DNA of 22,089 nt from Candidatus Liptonbacteria bacterium RIFOXYD1_FULL_36_11 (GCA_001821375.1 MHLG01000002.1:4074-26162); one strand, 5' to 3'. Positions 8,170-14,303 are shown, numbered from the stretch's first letter. The notes: a model not told the origin generated them from the letters alone. Program-made: numbers and translations.

Positions 8170-8224
8170 GCGCTTAGCTTATTAGTAGTAGACCAGCCTG
8201 TTTGCCTACCGATAAGCAGAGCGC
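8170..8224 (+). other. 55-nt imperfect hairpin, possible structured RNA
   Basis: GCGCT (8170-8174) pairs with AGCGC (8220-8224), and GCTTAT (8177-8182) pairs with ATAAGC (8212-8217). The two helices are separated by a symmetric 2x2 internal loop. Inside, GTAG (8188-8191, or 8185-8188) can pair with CTAC (8206-8209). It lies between the coiled-coil gene stop and tRNA-Val and has no T-run after it, so it is not a standard terminator. It could be an RNA processing signal or a small RNA element. Confidence 0.4.
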
Positions 8225-8252
8225 TTCATTTATTAACCTCATTAAAAATAAC

Positions 8253-8329
8253 GCACTCTTAGCTCAGCTGGTTAGAGCGTCGCATTCACATTGCGAAGGT
8301 CACTGGTTCGAATCCAGTAGAGTGCACCA
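8253..8329 (+). tRNA. tRNA-Val (anticodon CAC)
   Basis: All arms can be folded by eye. The 7-bp acceptor is GCACTCT with AGAGTGC. The D stem is GCTC with GAGC and the loop carries GGTTA. The anticodon stem is TCGCA with TGCGA around TTCACAT, giving anticodon CAC, which reads GUG. The variable loop is short. The T arm is ACTGG-TTCGAAT-CCAGT. Discriminator A and an encoded CCA follow. The identity is valine from the anticodon. It is 77 nt with CCA, and no intron is needed. Confidence 0.97.
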
Positions 8330-8344
8330 ATATAATTTCTATCG

Positions 8345-8393
8345 GGACAAGTCAAAGAGGGTCACATGTCCAATCCCTCTGTAGTATCCACCA
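8345..8393 (+). other. Predicted H-type pseudoknot with tRNA-like 3' end
   Basis: GGACA (8345-8349) can pair with TGTCC (8367-8371), and AGAGGG (8356-8361) can pair with CCCTCT (8375-8380). The two helices interlock as an H-type pseudoknot with loops of 6, 5 and 3 nt. The segment ends with AGTATCC-ACCA (8383-8393), like the 3' end of a tRNA, but no matching 5' acceptor strand GGATACT is seen nearby. It sits 15 nt after tRNA-Val and directly before the terminator. It may be a tRNA relic or a tRNA-like structure. Confidence 0.35.
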
Positions 8394-8427
8394 AATCAAA
8401 AACCGCCCTAACGGCGTTTTTTTGATT
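8394..8427. terminator. Bidirectional intrinsic terminator
   Basis: CGCC (8404-8407) pairs with GGCG (8413-8416), and the stem is extended by flanking AATCAAAAA and TTTTTTTGATT. The A-run on one side and the T-run on the other let it work on both strands: for the tRNA-Val transcript on plus and for rplL, which ends at 8449, on minus. Confidence 0.85.
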
Positions 8428-8448
8428 GTAATAAGTAGCTTTATAAGC

Positions 8449-8823
8449 TTATTTCATTTCTGCAGTTGCTCCCGCTCCCAGTAATTTTTTTACTAACTCT
8501 TCCGCCTCTTCTTTCTTTAATCCTTCTTTTATAACTTTAGGAGCTCCATCAGCCATATCTTTTGATTCTTTAAGCCCAAGACCAGTAGCTTCACGGATAA
8601 CTTTTATTACGTTTATCTTCTGTTCTCCGGATGACTTAAGCTCAACTGCGAAGCTAGTCTTTTCTTCCACCGCTTCAGAAGATGACCCTCCTGCTACCGG
8701 TGCCGCTACTGCCGAAGCTGAAACACCAAACTTTTCTTCCAAAACTTTTACTAATTCTGCTAACTCCAATACTGAAAGTTTCTCTATTTTTTCTATTAAA
8801 TCTTTAAATTTTTCTTCTGACAT
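8449..8823 (-). CDS. rplL: 50S ribosomal protein L7/L12
   Basis: The 124-residue length is standard. The N-terminal dimerisation helices (KFKDLIEKIEKLSVLELAELVKVLEEKFGV, written here as the 5-34 region) are followed by an Ala/Gly/Ser hinge (about 36-50) and the factor-binding C-terminal domain with KINVIKVIREATGLGLKE and the KKLLGAGA-type end. L7/L12 dimers bind L10 to form the stalk that recruits and stimulates translation GTPases. The gene lies 39 nt after rplJ, in the conserved rplJ-rplL order, and should be co-transcribed with it and share its leader control. No Shine-Dalgarno is visible; the 5' flank is only A and T. Confidence 0.98.
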   Translation of the reverse strand: MSEEKFKDLIEKIEKLSVLELAELVKVLEEKFGVSASAVAAPVAGGSSSEAVEEKTSFAVELKSSGEQKINVIKVIREATGLGLKESKDMADGAPKVIKEGLKKEEAEELVKKLLGAGATAEMK

Positions 8824-8862
8824 ATTTTAATTTATTATTTTTTTAACCTTTTATTTAACTTA

Positions 8863-9360
8863 CTAAACTGCGTTTTCTTTCTTCCCCCTTTCTTTAAGAA
8901 CTAACATAAACATCTTAAGAGGAGCGGCTATTATAGAAACAAGTTGCGCTATAAGAACTTCTCTTGAAGGTAACATACTCACTCGCTTTATAAAGTCAGC
9001 TTCTAAAAATTTTCCATTCTTCAAATCATATCCTCCAATAATTTTAAAATTATCGTTTACCTTAGAAAAAGCGTGCACTTTTGACGCTATATCCACCAAC
9101 TCCTTTGGAGAAAATATTACTCCTAATTGCGCAGAGGCTATCCCCGGATCAGCTTTAATATTCTTTTCTCCAAAAGCTATCTTTAAAATTCTCTTTTTAG
9201 CAACCTTAAAAGAAGTCTGTAAAACTCTTAGTTGCTTCTTAAAAGTAGTCAACTCTTTAGTCGGCACTTTGTTAAAATCAGCAAAAATTAAAGTATTACT
9301 CTCTCCAATCCTCTTAATATGTTCGTCTAGCTCTTTTTTCTTCTGTTCTTTTGTTTTCAT
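8863..9360 (-). CDS. rplJ: 50S ribosomal protein L10
   Basis: This 165-residue protein has the usual L10 plan: an N-terminal rRNA-binding domain (NTLIFADFNKVPTKELTTFK region, then LRVLQTSFKVAKKRILKIAF), a central domain with GVIFSPKELVDIASKVHAF, and a C-terminal helix (about 140-160) that carries L7/L12 dimers. The helix is short, which suggests two or at most three dimers per stalk (inference). It anchors the stalk on 23S rRNA and in many bacteria also binds its own leader to control rplJL. The 5' leader of about 119 nt here fits that role. Confidence 0.96.
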   Translation of the reverse strand: MKTKEQKKKELDEHIKRIGESNTLIFADFNKVPTKELTTFKKQLRVLQTSFKVAKKRILKIAFGEKNIKADPGIASAQLGVIFSPKELVDIASKVHAFSKVNDNFKIIGGYDLKNGKFLEADFIKRVSMLPSREVLIAQLVSIIAAPLKMFMLVLKERGKKENAV

Positions 9361-9479
9361 ATCTTTGAAATAAAAAACGACCTTTTAGGCCGCAGACTTC
9401 ATTTAATAAAACTACAAACGAAGTTCTCGATAGGTCTTATATCCTTTAGGGATGCCTATTGTCTGCGAACTGCTTTTAT
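9361..9479 (-). promoter_or_regulatory. rplJ leader, L10-leader-like with intrinsic attenuator
   Basis: From the predicted start at about 9479 the leader can fold GCAGAC (9466-9461) with GTCTGC (9397-9392), enclosing ATAGG (9459-9455) paired with CCTAT (9434-9430). This is the type of closed structure expected for L10 leaders. It is followed by a terminator: CGGCCT (9392-9387), loop AAA, AGGTCG (9383-9378), then six T (9377-9372), only 12 nt before the ATG. GACCT (9436-9432) is complementary to AGGTC (9383-9379), so a competing antiterminator is possible. L10 binding would favour termination. The mechanism is inferred; L10 autoregulation itself is known in other bacteria. Confidence 0.7.
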
Positions 9480-9485
9480 AAAGTA

Positions 9486-9513
9486 AGTATAACTAAACCT
9501 CTCAAAATGTCAA
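9486..9513 (-). promoter_or_regulatory. Promoter of rplJ-rplL
   Basis: On the minus strand TTGACA (9513-9508) is followed by a 16-bp spacer and TATACT (9491-9486). The -35 is perfect and the -10 has five of six consensus bases. It lies immediately after the terminator of the Nudix gene, so rplJL is transcribed independently of adk-map-nudix. The predicted start is near 9479. Confidence 0.8.
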
Positions 9514-9514
9514 T

Positions 9515-9550
9515 AAAAAAAGTCCCCGCTTGAGAAAATCAAGCGAGGAC
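9515..9550 (-). terminator. Intrinsic terminator of the adk-map-nudix operon
   Basis: On the minus strand GTCCTCGCTTGA (9550-9539) pairs with TCAAGCGGGGAC (9533-9522) over 12 positions with one G-U wobble and a 5-nt loop, followed by seven T (9521-9515). The TGA stop of the Nudix gene forms the last bases of the 5' arm, so translation to the end should interfere with stem formation. The rplJ promoter begins 1 nt after the T-run. Confidence 0.92.
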
Positions 9551-10024
9551 GGGTATCCCATTTTTATTTAATCCTTCTCCGTGGCATTCTTCTTTTAAAA
9601 AACGAAGAAAAACTTCCCTGTGGGGTTGAAAAAAACCTTGCATAGATTTCATTTCGTCTATGCTAAAAATTTTTACTTCCTCCCCCTCATCTCCTCTCTC
9701 TTTTAAATCTTTTCTAAAAGATCTAAAAGAGTGAAAAAAAACATAAAAGAAGAAGAAAAATATCTCTTTATTTTTTTCTTTTCTAAAAAATTTTAAATCT
9801 TCTACTACATTCTCCTTTCCTGTCTCTTCCGCAAACTCTCTTTTTGCAGCCTGCTTTATGTTTTCTCCATTTTCAACCCTTCCTCCAGGAAATTTCCATT
9901 CCGACCAATTTCCCGGACTTTTTACTAAAATAAAAAATAATTTCCCTTTTTGTTTTGCACAAGCAATAACGCTTGCATGTTTCCCCTCTTTTCCCCTTAT
10001 AAGTGTTTCCAAAGGAGATAGCAT
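9539..10024 (-). CDS. Nudix hydrolase
   Basis: This 161-residue protein contains a perfect Nudix box at 48-70: G48, E54, then REFAEETG with R62, E63, E66 and E67. The flanking core has the strand KLFFILVKSPGNWSEWKFPGG. The family cleaves nucleoside diphosphates linked to another moiety (such as oxidised dNTPs, Ap4A or ADP-ribose), with Mg2+ held by the glutamates. The substrate cannot be told from sequence. The C-terminal part is Phe- and Lys-rich (about 76-155). GGGAG lies 8 nt before the ATG, one of few Shine-Dalgarno-like sites here. It follows map by 58 nt and shares its terminator; a housekeeping or nucleotide-cleaning role is plausible. Confidence 0.9.
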   Translation of the reverse strand: MLSPLETLIRGKEGKHASVIACAKQKGKLFFILVKSPGNWSEWKFPGGRVENGENIKQAAKREFAEETGKENVVEDLKFFRKEKNKEIFFFFFYVFFHSFRSFRKDLKERGDEGEEVKIFSIDEMKSMQGFFQPHREVFLRFLKEECHGEGLNKNGIPVLA

Positions 10025-10082
10025 CTCTTTCTCTCCCTTCCTTTGTTTTAAATATTACTACCCTAAATATATAACAAAAACA

Positions 10083-10841
10083 TTAAAGTGTCAATATCTC
10101 CGGTTTTTTCTCTGTTATTAAAATTGTATGTTCAAAATGAGCCGCCAAAGATCCGTCTATTGTCGCATAACTCTCATCTTCCGTTTGTTTTATATCACCA
10201 GTTCCTAAAGCAAACATCGGCTCAATAGCTAAAGTCATTCCGGGTAAAAGTTTTTCCCCACTCCCCTTTCTACCAAAATTAAATATAGTTGGCGGCTCGT
10301 GTAATCTCTTTCCCACCCCGTGTCCCGTCAGCATCTTTACCACAAAAACCCCATTTTTCTTAGCGCACTTCTCTATCGCAAATCCTATATCTCCGATAGT
10401 CTTACCTACTTGCGCTTCTTTTATTCCTAAACTTAAAGCTTCCTTTGTTGTCTCCATTAATTTTTCCGCTTCCTTGGAAATTTTTCCCACCGGAAAAGTC
10501 ATCGCTCCATCCGTATAAAATCCTTTATACTTTACTCCCACATCAATTGAAACAATATCGCCCTCCTTAAGCTCGTAATTATTTGGCACGCCATGAACAA
10601 CTACTTCATTAACCGAAGCGCAAATAGACGCCGGATAAGGCTTTTCCGCCCCGCTAGGTTTATACCCTAAAAAAGCCGGATAAGCTCCTCCTCCCGCTTC
10701 CTTAATAACTTTCCACGCTATCAAATCAAGCGATTTTAATTTTACACCCGGTAATATATTAGCTTTTATATTTAAGAGAGTTTCTCTTAGTATTCTCCCT
10801 CCTTCTCTCATAAGAGCTATCTCTTTTTCTGTCTTTATCAT
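10083..10841 (-). CDS. map: Methionine aminopeptidase, type I
   Basis: This 252-residue enzyme removes the initiator methionine from new proteins. All metal ligands of type I MAP can be placed: D100 (GDIVSIDVG), D111 (FYTDGAMTF), H174 (LTGHGVGK), E207 (AIEPMF) and E238 (FEHTILIT). H83 (VVHGVP) is the conserved substrate-side histidine. It starts at MIKTEKEIALMREGG, the standard N-terminus without the extra zinc-binding domain of type Ic. The adk-map order is the conserved spc-operon order. There are 118 nt between adk and map in which I see no convincing gene. Confidence 0.97.
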   Translation of the reverse strand: MIKTEKEIALMREGGRILRETLLNIKANILPGVKLKSLDLIAWKVIKEAGGGAYPAFLGYKPSGAEKPYPASICASVNEVVVHGVPNNYELKEGDIVSIDVGVKYKGFYTDGAMTFPVGKISKEAEKLMETTKEALSLGIKEAQVGKTIGDIGFAIEKCAKKNGVFVVKMLTGHGVGKRLHEPPTIFNFGRKGSGEKLLPGMTLAIEPMFALGTGDIKQTEDESYATIDGSLAAHFEHTILITEKKPEILTL

Positions 10842-10959
10842 TTTTAACTTTTTCTTTACCGTTTAATTTAACTACTAAAAATTCTCTATGTCCACTTAAA
10901 ATAAAAAACCCTAGAATTTCTTCCAAACTTTTTAAAAAAACCTTAAAAAACTTCAAATA

Positions 10960-11652
10960 TTATTCCGAGCCTATCACCTTTAAAATCCTTTCAGAAACTT
11001 CATAAGGCAAAGAAGTTCCGTCTATCTTATTTATTTTATGCCCATGTTTTTCTAAAGCTTCTTCTATTGGCTTTGTCCTGTTTAAATATTCTGAAATTCT
11101 TGTTTCTATATTTTTTGGGTCATCAAGGGCTCTTTTTGCAAGCTTTCCTCCGCAGAAAACACACTCTGAAAGTTTGCCACATTTTTGTCCCATTGCCTGC
11201 AAACCGCAAAAAGAACAGATAAGCCGCACTTTATTTCTCTCTAAAGAATCTTTTGGATCCACCGCTAAAGAAAAAATATGGATATTCTTCTTCCCGTAAA
11301 GACTTTCCAACTCCGGCACAAGCCCCTTAGTTTTTTCATTCCCATAAGTTTCAAATAATGTTCTCGGCGACCCGCTAAAAACTATACTCAACCCTACTTT
11401 TGCCGTCTTCTTCACCTTATCTTTTACGATTTTCAATACCCACGAAGGAGTTAAAAGTTTTCCCTTATCAAAAAACTCCTTCTCTTTTTGTATTGTTTTA
11501 TTTTTTTTATTTGAAGAATTATGATGCACTAAATGTTCAAAAAAAGCTCCCGTATCAAAATGGTATAAATGTTTTTTCCACGCTAAAAGATTTGCCTGTG
11601 TTCCTTTCCCACTCCCAGGCGGACCATAAATTATCACTGCTATTTTTTTCAT
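10960..11652 (-). CDS. adk: Adenylate kinase-like nucleoside monophosphate kinase
   Basis: This 230-residue protein has P-loop GPPGSGKGT (10-18). A zinc-type LID contains C146-x2-C149 and C164-x2-C167, with an extra C158, and is followed by KRALDDPKNIETRISEYLNR carrying the two LID arginines. The NMP-binding part is unusual: TGAFFEH replaces the usual TGDLLR, so the AMP-contacting arginine is a glutamate, and SGSPR (93-97) replaces DGFPR. The position after secY and before map supports adk. The start is set at 11652: the reading frame is open for 59 more codons upstream, but these overlap the promoter and a terminator and look non-protein-like. Its -10 box is 6 nt before the ATG, which predicts a leaderless mRNA. 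Confidence 0.88.
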   Translation of the reverse strand: MKKIAVIIYGPPGSGKGTQANLLAWKKHLYHFDTGAFFEHLVHHNSSNKKNKTIQKEKEFFDKGKLLTPSWVLKIVKDKVKKTAKVGLSIVFSGSPRTLFETYGNEKTKGLVPELESLYGKKNIHIFSLAVDPKDSLERNKVRLICSFCGLQAMGQKCGKLSECVFCGGKLAKRALDDPKNIETRISEYLNRTKPIEEALEKHGHKINKIDGTSLPYEVSERILKVIGSE

Positions 11653-11658
11653 AAAAAA

Positions 11659-11667
11659 AGCATACCA
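11659..11667 (-). promoter_or_regulatory. Extended -10 promoter of adk
   Basis: On the minus strand TGG-TATGCT (11667-11659) is an extended -10 element. Six T then lead directly into the adk ATG at 11652, so transcription should begin at the start codon. No good -35 is visible, which extended -10 promoters tolerate. The spacing equals that at two other genes in the window. Confidence 0.55.
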
Positions 11668-11706
11668 CAAAAACAAACCATTTAAAACGGAAATCTGCCA
11701 AAACGC

Positions 11707-11734
11707 AAAAAAACCGCTGGGAAGGCGGTTTTTT
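11707..11734. terminator. Bidirectional terminator between adk and the orphan gene
   Basis: CCGC (11714-11717) pairs with GCGG (11725-11728) across 7 nt, extended by an A-run on the left (11708-11713) and a T-run on the right (11729-11734). It lies between two divergent start sites and ends no gene, so it probably insulates adk from transcription of secY and the orphan cassette from antisense transcription. Confidence 0.8.
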
Positions 11735-11754
11735 AAAATCGGTATAATATCTAG

Positions 11755-11783
11755 TTGACTTTTTAGTTTAGTTATAGTAATAT
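11755..11783 (+). promoter_or_regulatory. Promoter of the orphan 68-residue gene
   Basis: TTGACT (11755-11760), a 17-bp spacer and TAATAT (11778-11783) form a strong-looking promoter. The predicted start near 11790 leaves a leader of about 42 nt containing a Shine-Dalgarno AGGAG at 11821-11825, spaced 6 nt from the ATG. This is a classical arrangement, in contrast to the SD-poor genes around it. Confidence 0.75.
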
Positions 11784-11831
11784 ACAACACAGCATCTTCA
11801 AAAATCCTAAATTTCCCAAAAGGAGTCAAAA

Positions 11832-12038
11832 ATGATTAAACGCAGTAGAAAAAAAGTGCCGGTAATAGATGTTGAAAATGGCAATAAAAAAATTGGCATG
11901 GCCGCTGAATCAGATATGATCGGCGGGCATATGCAGGGGAATCATTCTCCAATCTTGAAATTTCAGGGTAAGGAGCTTAATGCTTCGTATGTAGGAGACA
12001 AAATTCTGGTTTGGCCATCAGTGAGTCCGTATAATTAG
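11832..12038 (+). CDS. Orphan small basic protein, 68 residues, antisense to the r-protein operon
   Basis: I do not recognise this protein. It starts with a basic stretch (MIKRSRKKVPVID), has a middle segment with MIGGHMQGNHSPILKFQG and ends in LVWPSVSPYN. There is no signal peptide, membrane helix or cysteine. It is a real gene by context: consensus-like promoter, AGGAG at the right distance, and terminators on both sides. It is transcribed against the surrounding r-protein and adk genes, and it separates secY from adk, which usually lie together. Its bases look less A+T-extreme than neighbouring genes by eye, and its SD is unlike theirs. This suggests a late insertion, perhaps as a mobile one-gene cassette or a phage-type extra gene (inference). 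Confidence 0.7.
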   Translation: MIKRSRKKVPVIDVENGNKKIGMAAESDMIGGHMQGNHSPILKFQGKELNASYVGDKILVWPSVSPYN

Positions 12039-12060
12039 AAATTTTCAAGATGTAGACCAC

Positions 12061-12090
12061 AAAGGGACACTTACGTGCCCCTTTTATTTT
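12061..12090. terminator. Terminator shared by the orphan gene and secY
   Basis: AAAGGG (12061-12066) pairs with CCCTTT (12079-12084), and CAC (12068-12070) pairs with GTG (12075-12077), with one A-C mismatch and a TTAC loop. A T-rich tail follows on plus. It ends the orphan gene (stop at 12038) and, more weakly with only three T, the secY transcript on minus, which stops at 12123. Confidence 0.8.
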
Positions 12091-12122
12091 ATTAAACAAC
12101 TATCATCTTCCGATAAAAATAT

Positions 12123-13385
12123 TTATTCGTATTGTCTTACTACAAGCTGTGACTCAATTTGTCTCATTATTTCAAGAGCAACCGATACCACTATTAAAAG
12201 CGCTGTTCCTCCAATAGTCATAAAAGAAACCCCGGTTATTCCGGATAAGGCATTAGGTAACACAGCAATCGCTCCTAAAAACAAAGAACCAAACAAAGTC
12301 GTTCTGTTTATTATTTTAGAAAGAAACTTACTCGTCTGCTCTCCCGGCCGAAGCCCCGGAATAAATCCTCCGTTTCTTTGCAAATTTTTTGATATCTCTT
12401 CCGGATCAAAAGTTATCGCCGTATAAAAATAAGTAAAAGCAACCACTAAAATAAAATAAATAATACTGTAAATCCAAAGATTATTAAAAACAGCTAACAC
12501 CATATCGTTCATTTTCACCGATAAATCAGTTGAAAAAACAGAAGCCGCTTGCGCTATAAACTGCGGGAAAAGAAGTACGGAAATAGCAAAAATTATCGGA
12601 ATAACTCCGGCTTGATTTACTTTTAAAGGTAAGTAACTTGAAACTCCGCCAAAAAGCTTGTTTCCTCTTACTCTTCTCGCGTAAGAAATAGGAATTTTTC
12701 TTTCTCCTTCATTTACAAAAACCACACCGGCAATCACCACTATTGCCGTTATTAAAAAAATCAGATAACTTTGTGCCATCGCCGACGTAAAAGAAGATAT
12801 GGCAAGTTTAATATTCTGCGGAATACTACTTACAATACCAGCAAAAATCAGAAGCGATATGCCGTTTCCGAGCTTATACTCGCTTATTAACTCTCCTAAC
12901 CACATTAAAGCAACAGACCCAGCGGTAATTAATAGAATGTCAAAAAACATATCAGCCTTTGTCATCGCTACCAAGACTCCCTTTGCCGCCAAAAAATTCA
13001 AAAAACCGTAAGACTGTACCACTGAAAGCGGCACTGTTAAATACCGGCAAACACGATTAAATTTTGCCTTACCAATTTCCCCTTCTTCATAATAAAGCTT
13101 CTTTAAATTAGGAAAAACCATCGTTAAAAGCTGCATTATAATCGTCGCTGTGATGTAAGGCCCCACACCAAGCATCACTATAGAAAGATTAGAAAGACCG
13201 CTTCCGGAAAACACATCTAAAAATCCCAAAAGCTGGTTAGAATTAAAAAGATTTTTTAATCTCTCAACATCTACTCCCGGAACCGGTATTGAAGCCATTA
13301 AACGAAAAACAGCAAGAATCACTACTATAGAAAATAGTTTTTTCCTAAGCTCTTTTACCTTAAAAACATTTAAATAACTTACCAT
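12123..13385 (-). CDS. secY: Protein translocase subunit SecY
   Basis: This 420-residue protein has ten hydrophobic helices and typical SecY motifs: the first helix leading to SIPVPGVD, the plug region GSGLSNLSIVMLGVGPYITA, the cytoplasmic loop with KIPISYARRVRG, and FIPGLRPGEQTSKFL in the loop that meets SecA and the ribosome. It forms the protein-conducting channel in the cytoplasmic membrane with SecE and SecG. It is the last gene of the r-protein operon, two bases after rplO, and lacks any SD. The length is slightly below the 430-440 of well-studied SecY. Confidence 0.98.
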   Translation of the reverse strand: MVSYLNVFKVKELRKKLFSIVVILAVFRLMASIPVPGVDVERLKNLFNSNQLLGFLDVFSGSGLSNLSIVMLGVGPYITATIIMQLLTMVFPNLKKLYYEEGEIGKAKFNRVCRYLTVPLSVVQSYGFLNFLAAKGVLVAMTKADMFFDILLITAGSVALMWLGELISEYKLGNGISLLIFAGIVSSIPQNIKLAISSFTSAMAQSYLIFLITAIVVIAGVVFVNEGERKIPISYARRVRGNKLFGGVSSYLPLKVNQAGVIPIIFAISVLLFPQFIAQAASVFSTDLSVKMNDMVLAVFNNLWIYSIIYFILVVAFTYFYTAITFDPEEISKNLQRNGGFIPGLRPGEQTSKFLSKIINRTTLFGSLFLGAIAVLPNALSGITGVSFMTIGGTALLIVVSVALEIMRQIESQLVVRQYE

Positions 13386-13387
13386 AA

Positions 13388-13810
13388 TTAGTTTTCAACT
13401 TTCCCGCCGGCTTTTTCTATTTTATTTTTAGCTTCCTTTGAAACTGCTATATTTTTTACAACTACCGCTTTTTTTATTTCCCCTTTTCCTAATATCTTCA
13501 CTTTTCCTTTAAATTTAGAAGACAAAACTCCTACTTCTTTCAAAGAAGATATTGAAACTTCCACCAACCCTAATTTTTCTATCTTATCAATATTTAAAGG
13601 AAAACTACTCTCTTTCTTTGGCTTGTTTTTAAATCCGCGCATTTTTGGGATGCGTTGTAATAAATCTCTTTCTGCCGGCCTGATCTTATGCCCCGATCTT
13701 GATTTCTGCCCTTTCTGACCACGCCCTGAATAAGTTCCTCGCTTTCCTCCTCTCCCTATTCTTTTTATTCCTCGTTTCTTACTCTTTATTTTTAATTCGT
13801 TGATAATCAT
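13388..13810 (-). CDS. rplO: 50S ribosomal protein L15
   Basis: This 140-residue protein has the Gly/Arg-rich N-terminal extension of L15 (KRIGRGGKRGTYSGRGQKGQ at about 15-34, then SRSGHKIRPAERDLLQRIPK) that threads into 23S rRNA, and a C-terminal domain with VKILGKGEIKKAVVVKN and EKAGGKV. It helps assemble the large subunit. It follows rpsE after only 8 nt; rpmD (L30), which usually lies between them, is absent. Confidence 0.98.
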   Translation of the reverse strand: MIINELKIKSKKRGIKRIGRGGKRGTYSGRGQKGQKSRSGHKIRPAERDLLQRIPKMRGFKNKPKKESSFPLNIDKIEKLGLVEVSISSLKEVGVLSSKFKGKVKILGKGEIKKAVVVKNIAVSKEAKNKIEKAGGKVEN

Positions 13811-13818
13811 TATTTTAT

Positions 13819-14298
13819 TTATCTCTTAGCTCTAATAGACTTTAAAGCTCTTAAAGCCGCCATTGCGTTTGAAAGTTTATTTGTTGTCCTGCCCAAACAT
13901 TTTGCTGTCGCATCTTTTATTCCGGCTAATGCTAGCACTGTTCTAACCGCTCCTCCGGCTTTTAATCCATGCCCTGCCACCGCTGGTTTCAAAATCACTC
14001 TTGCCGCACTATACTTTGCTTCCACTTCATGATTAATCGTTCTATTTTCCTTCAGCTCCAACTTAAAAATATTCTTAATTGCCTTAGCTTTTGACTTTGC
14101 CACCGCCGCCTGAAAATCAGCTCCTTTTGCCACTCCTATACCCACTCTTCCTTTTTCATCTCCCACTATCATTGTCGCCCTAAAACGAAATCTCTTTCCT
14201 CCGGCTACTACTCTCGTTACTCTTCTTAAATCAACCACTTTTTCTTTAAACTCGCTCTTTTCCCTTTTTATTGGTCTTCTTCCTGTTTGTGTAAACAT
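13819..14298 (-). CDS. rpsE: 30S ribosomal protein S5
   Basis: This 159-residue protein carries the S5 N-terminal domain (KVVDLRRVTRVVAGGKRFRF and VGDEKGRVGIGVAKG) and the C-terminal domain with AGHGLKAGGAVRTVLALAGI and GRTTNKLSNAMAALRAL. S5 sits at the back of the 30S subunit and contributes to decoding accuracy and mRNA unwinding. The gene follows rplR after 5 nt. Nothing unusual is seen in its length or conserved loops. Confidence 0.98.
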   Translation of the reverse strand: MFTQTGRRPIKREKSEFKEKVVDLRRVTRVVAGGKRFRFRATMIVGDEKGRVGIGVAKGADFQAAVAKSKAKAIKNIFKLELKENRTINHEVEAKYSAARVILKPAVAGHGLKAGGAVRTVLALAGIKDATAKCLGRTTNKLSNAMAALRALKSIRAKR

Positions 14299-14303
14299 TT
14301 TTT

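Noticed and set aside
8202..8384. 60-codon plus-strand frame across the tRNA region
   Set aside because: It runs straight through tRNA-Val and has no start signals; its codons are tRNA bases.
10759..10956. 65-codon minus-strand frame between adk and map
   Set aside because: It needs a TTG start, overlaps the map start in another frame, is almost only Lys, Phe, Leu and Glu, and lacks an SD. A tiny gene in the first 38 codons cannot be fully excluded, but nothing supports it.
11653..11829. 59-residue N-terminal extension of adenylate kinase
   Set aside because: It would place the extended -10 promoter and the terminator at 11707-11734 inside the gene; the P-loop protein normally starts at MKKIAVII.
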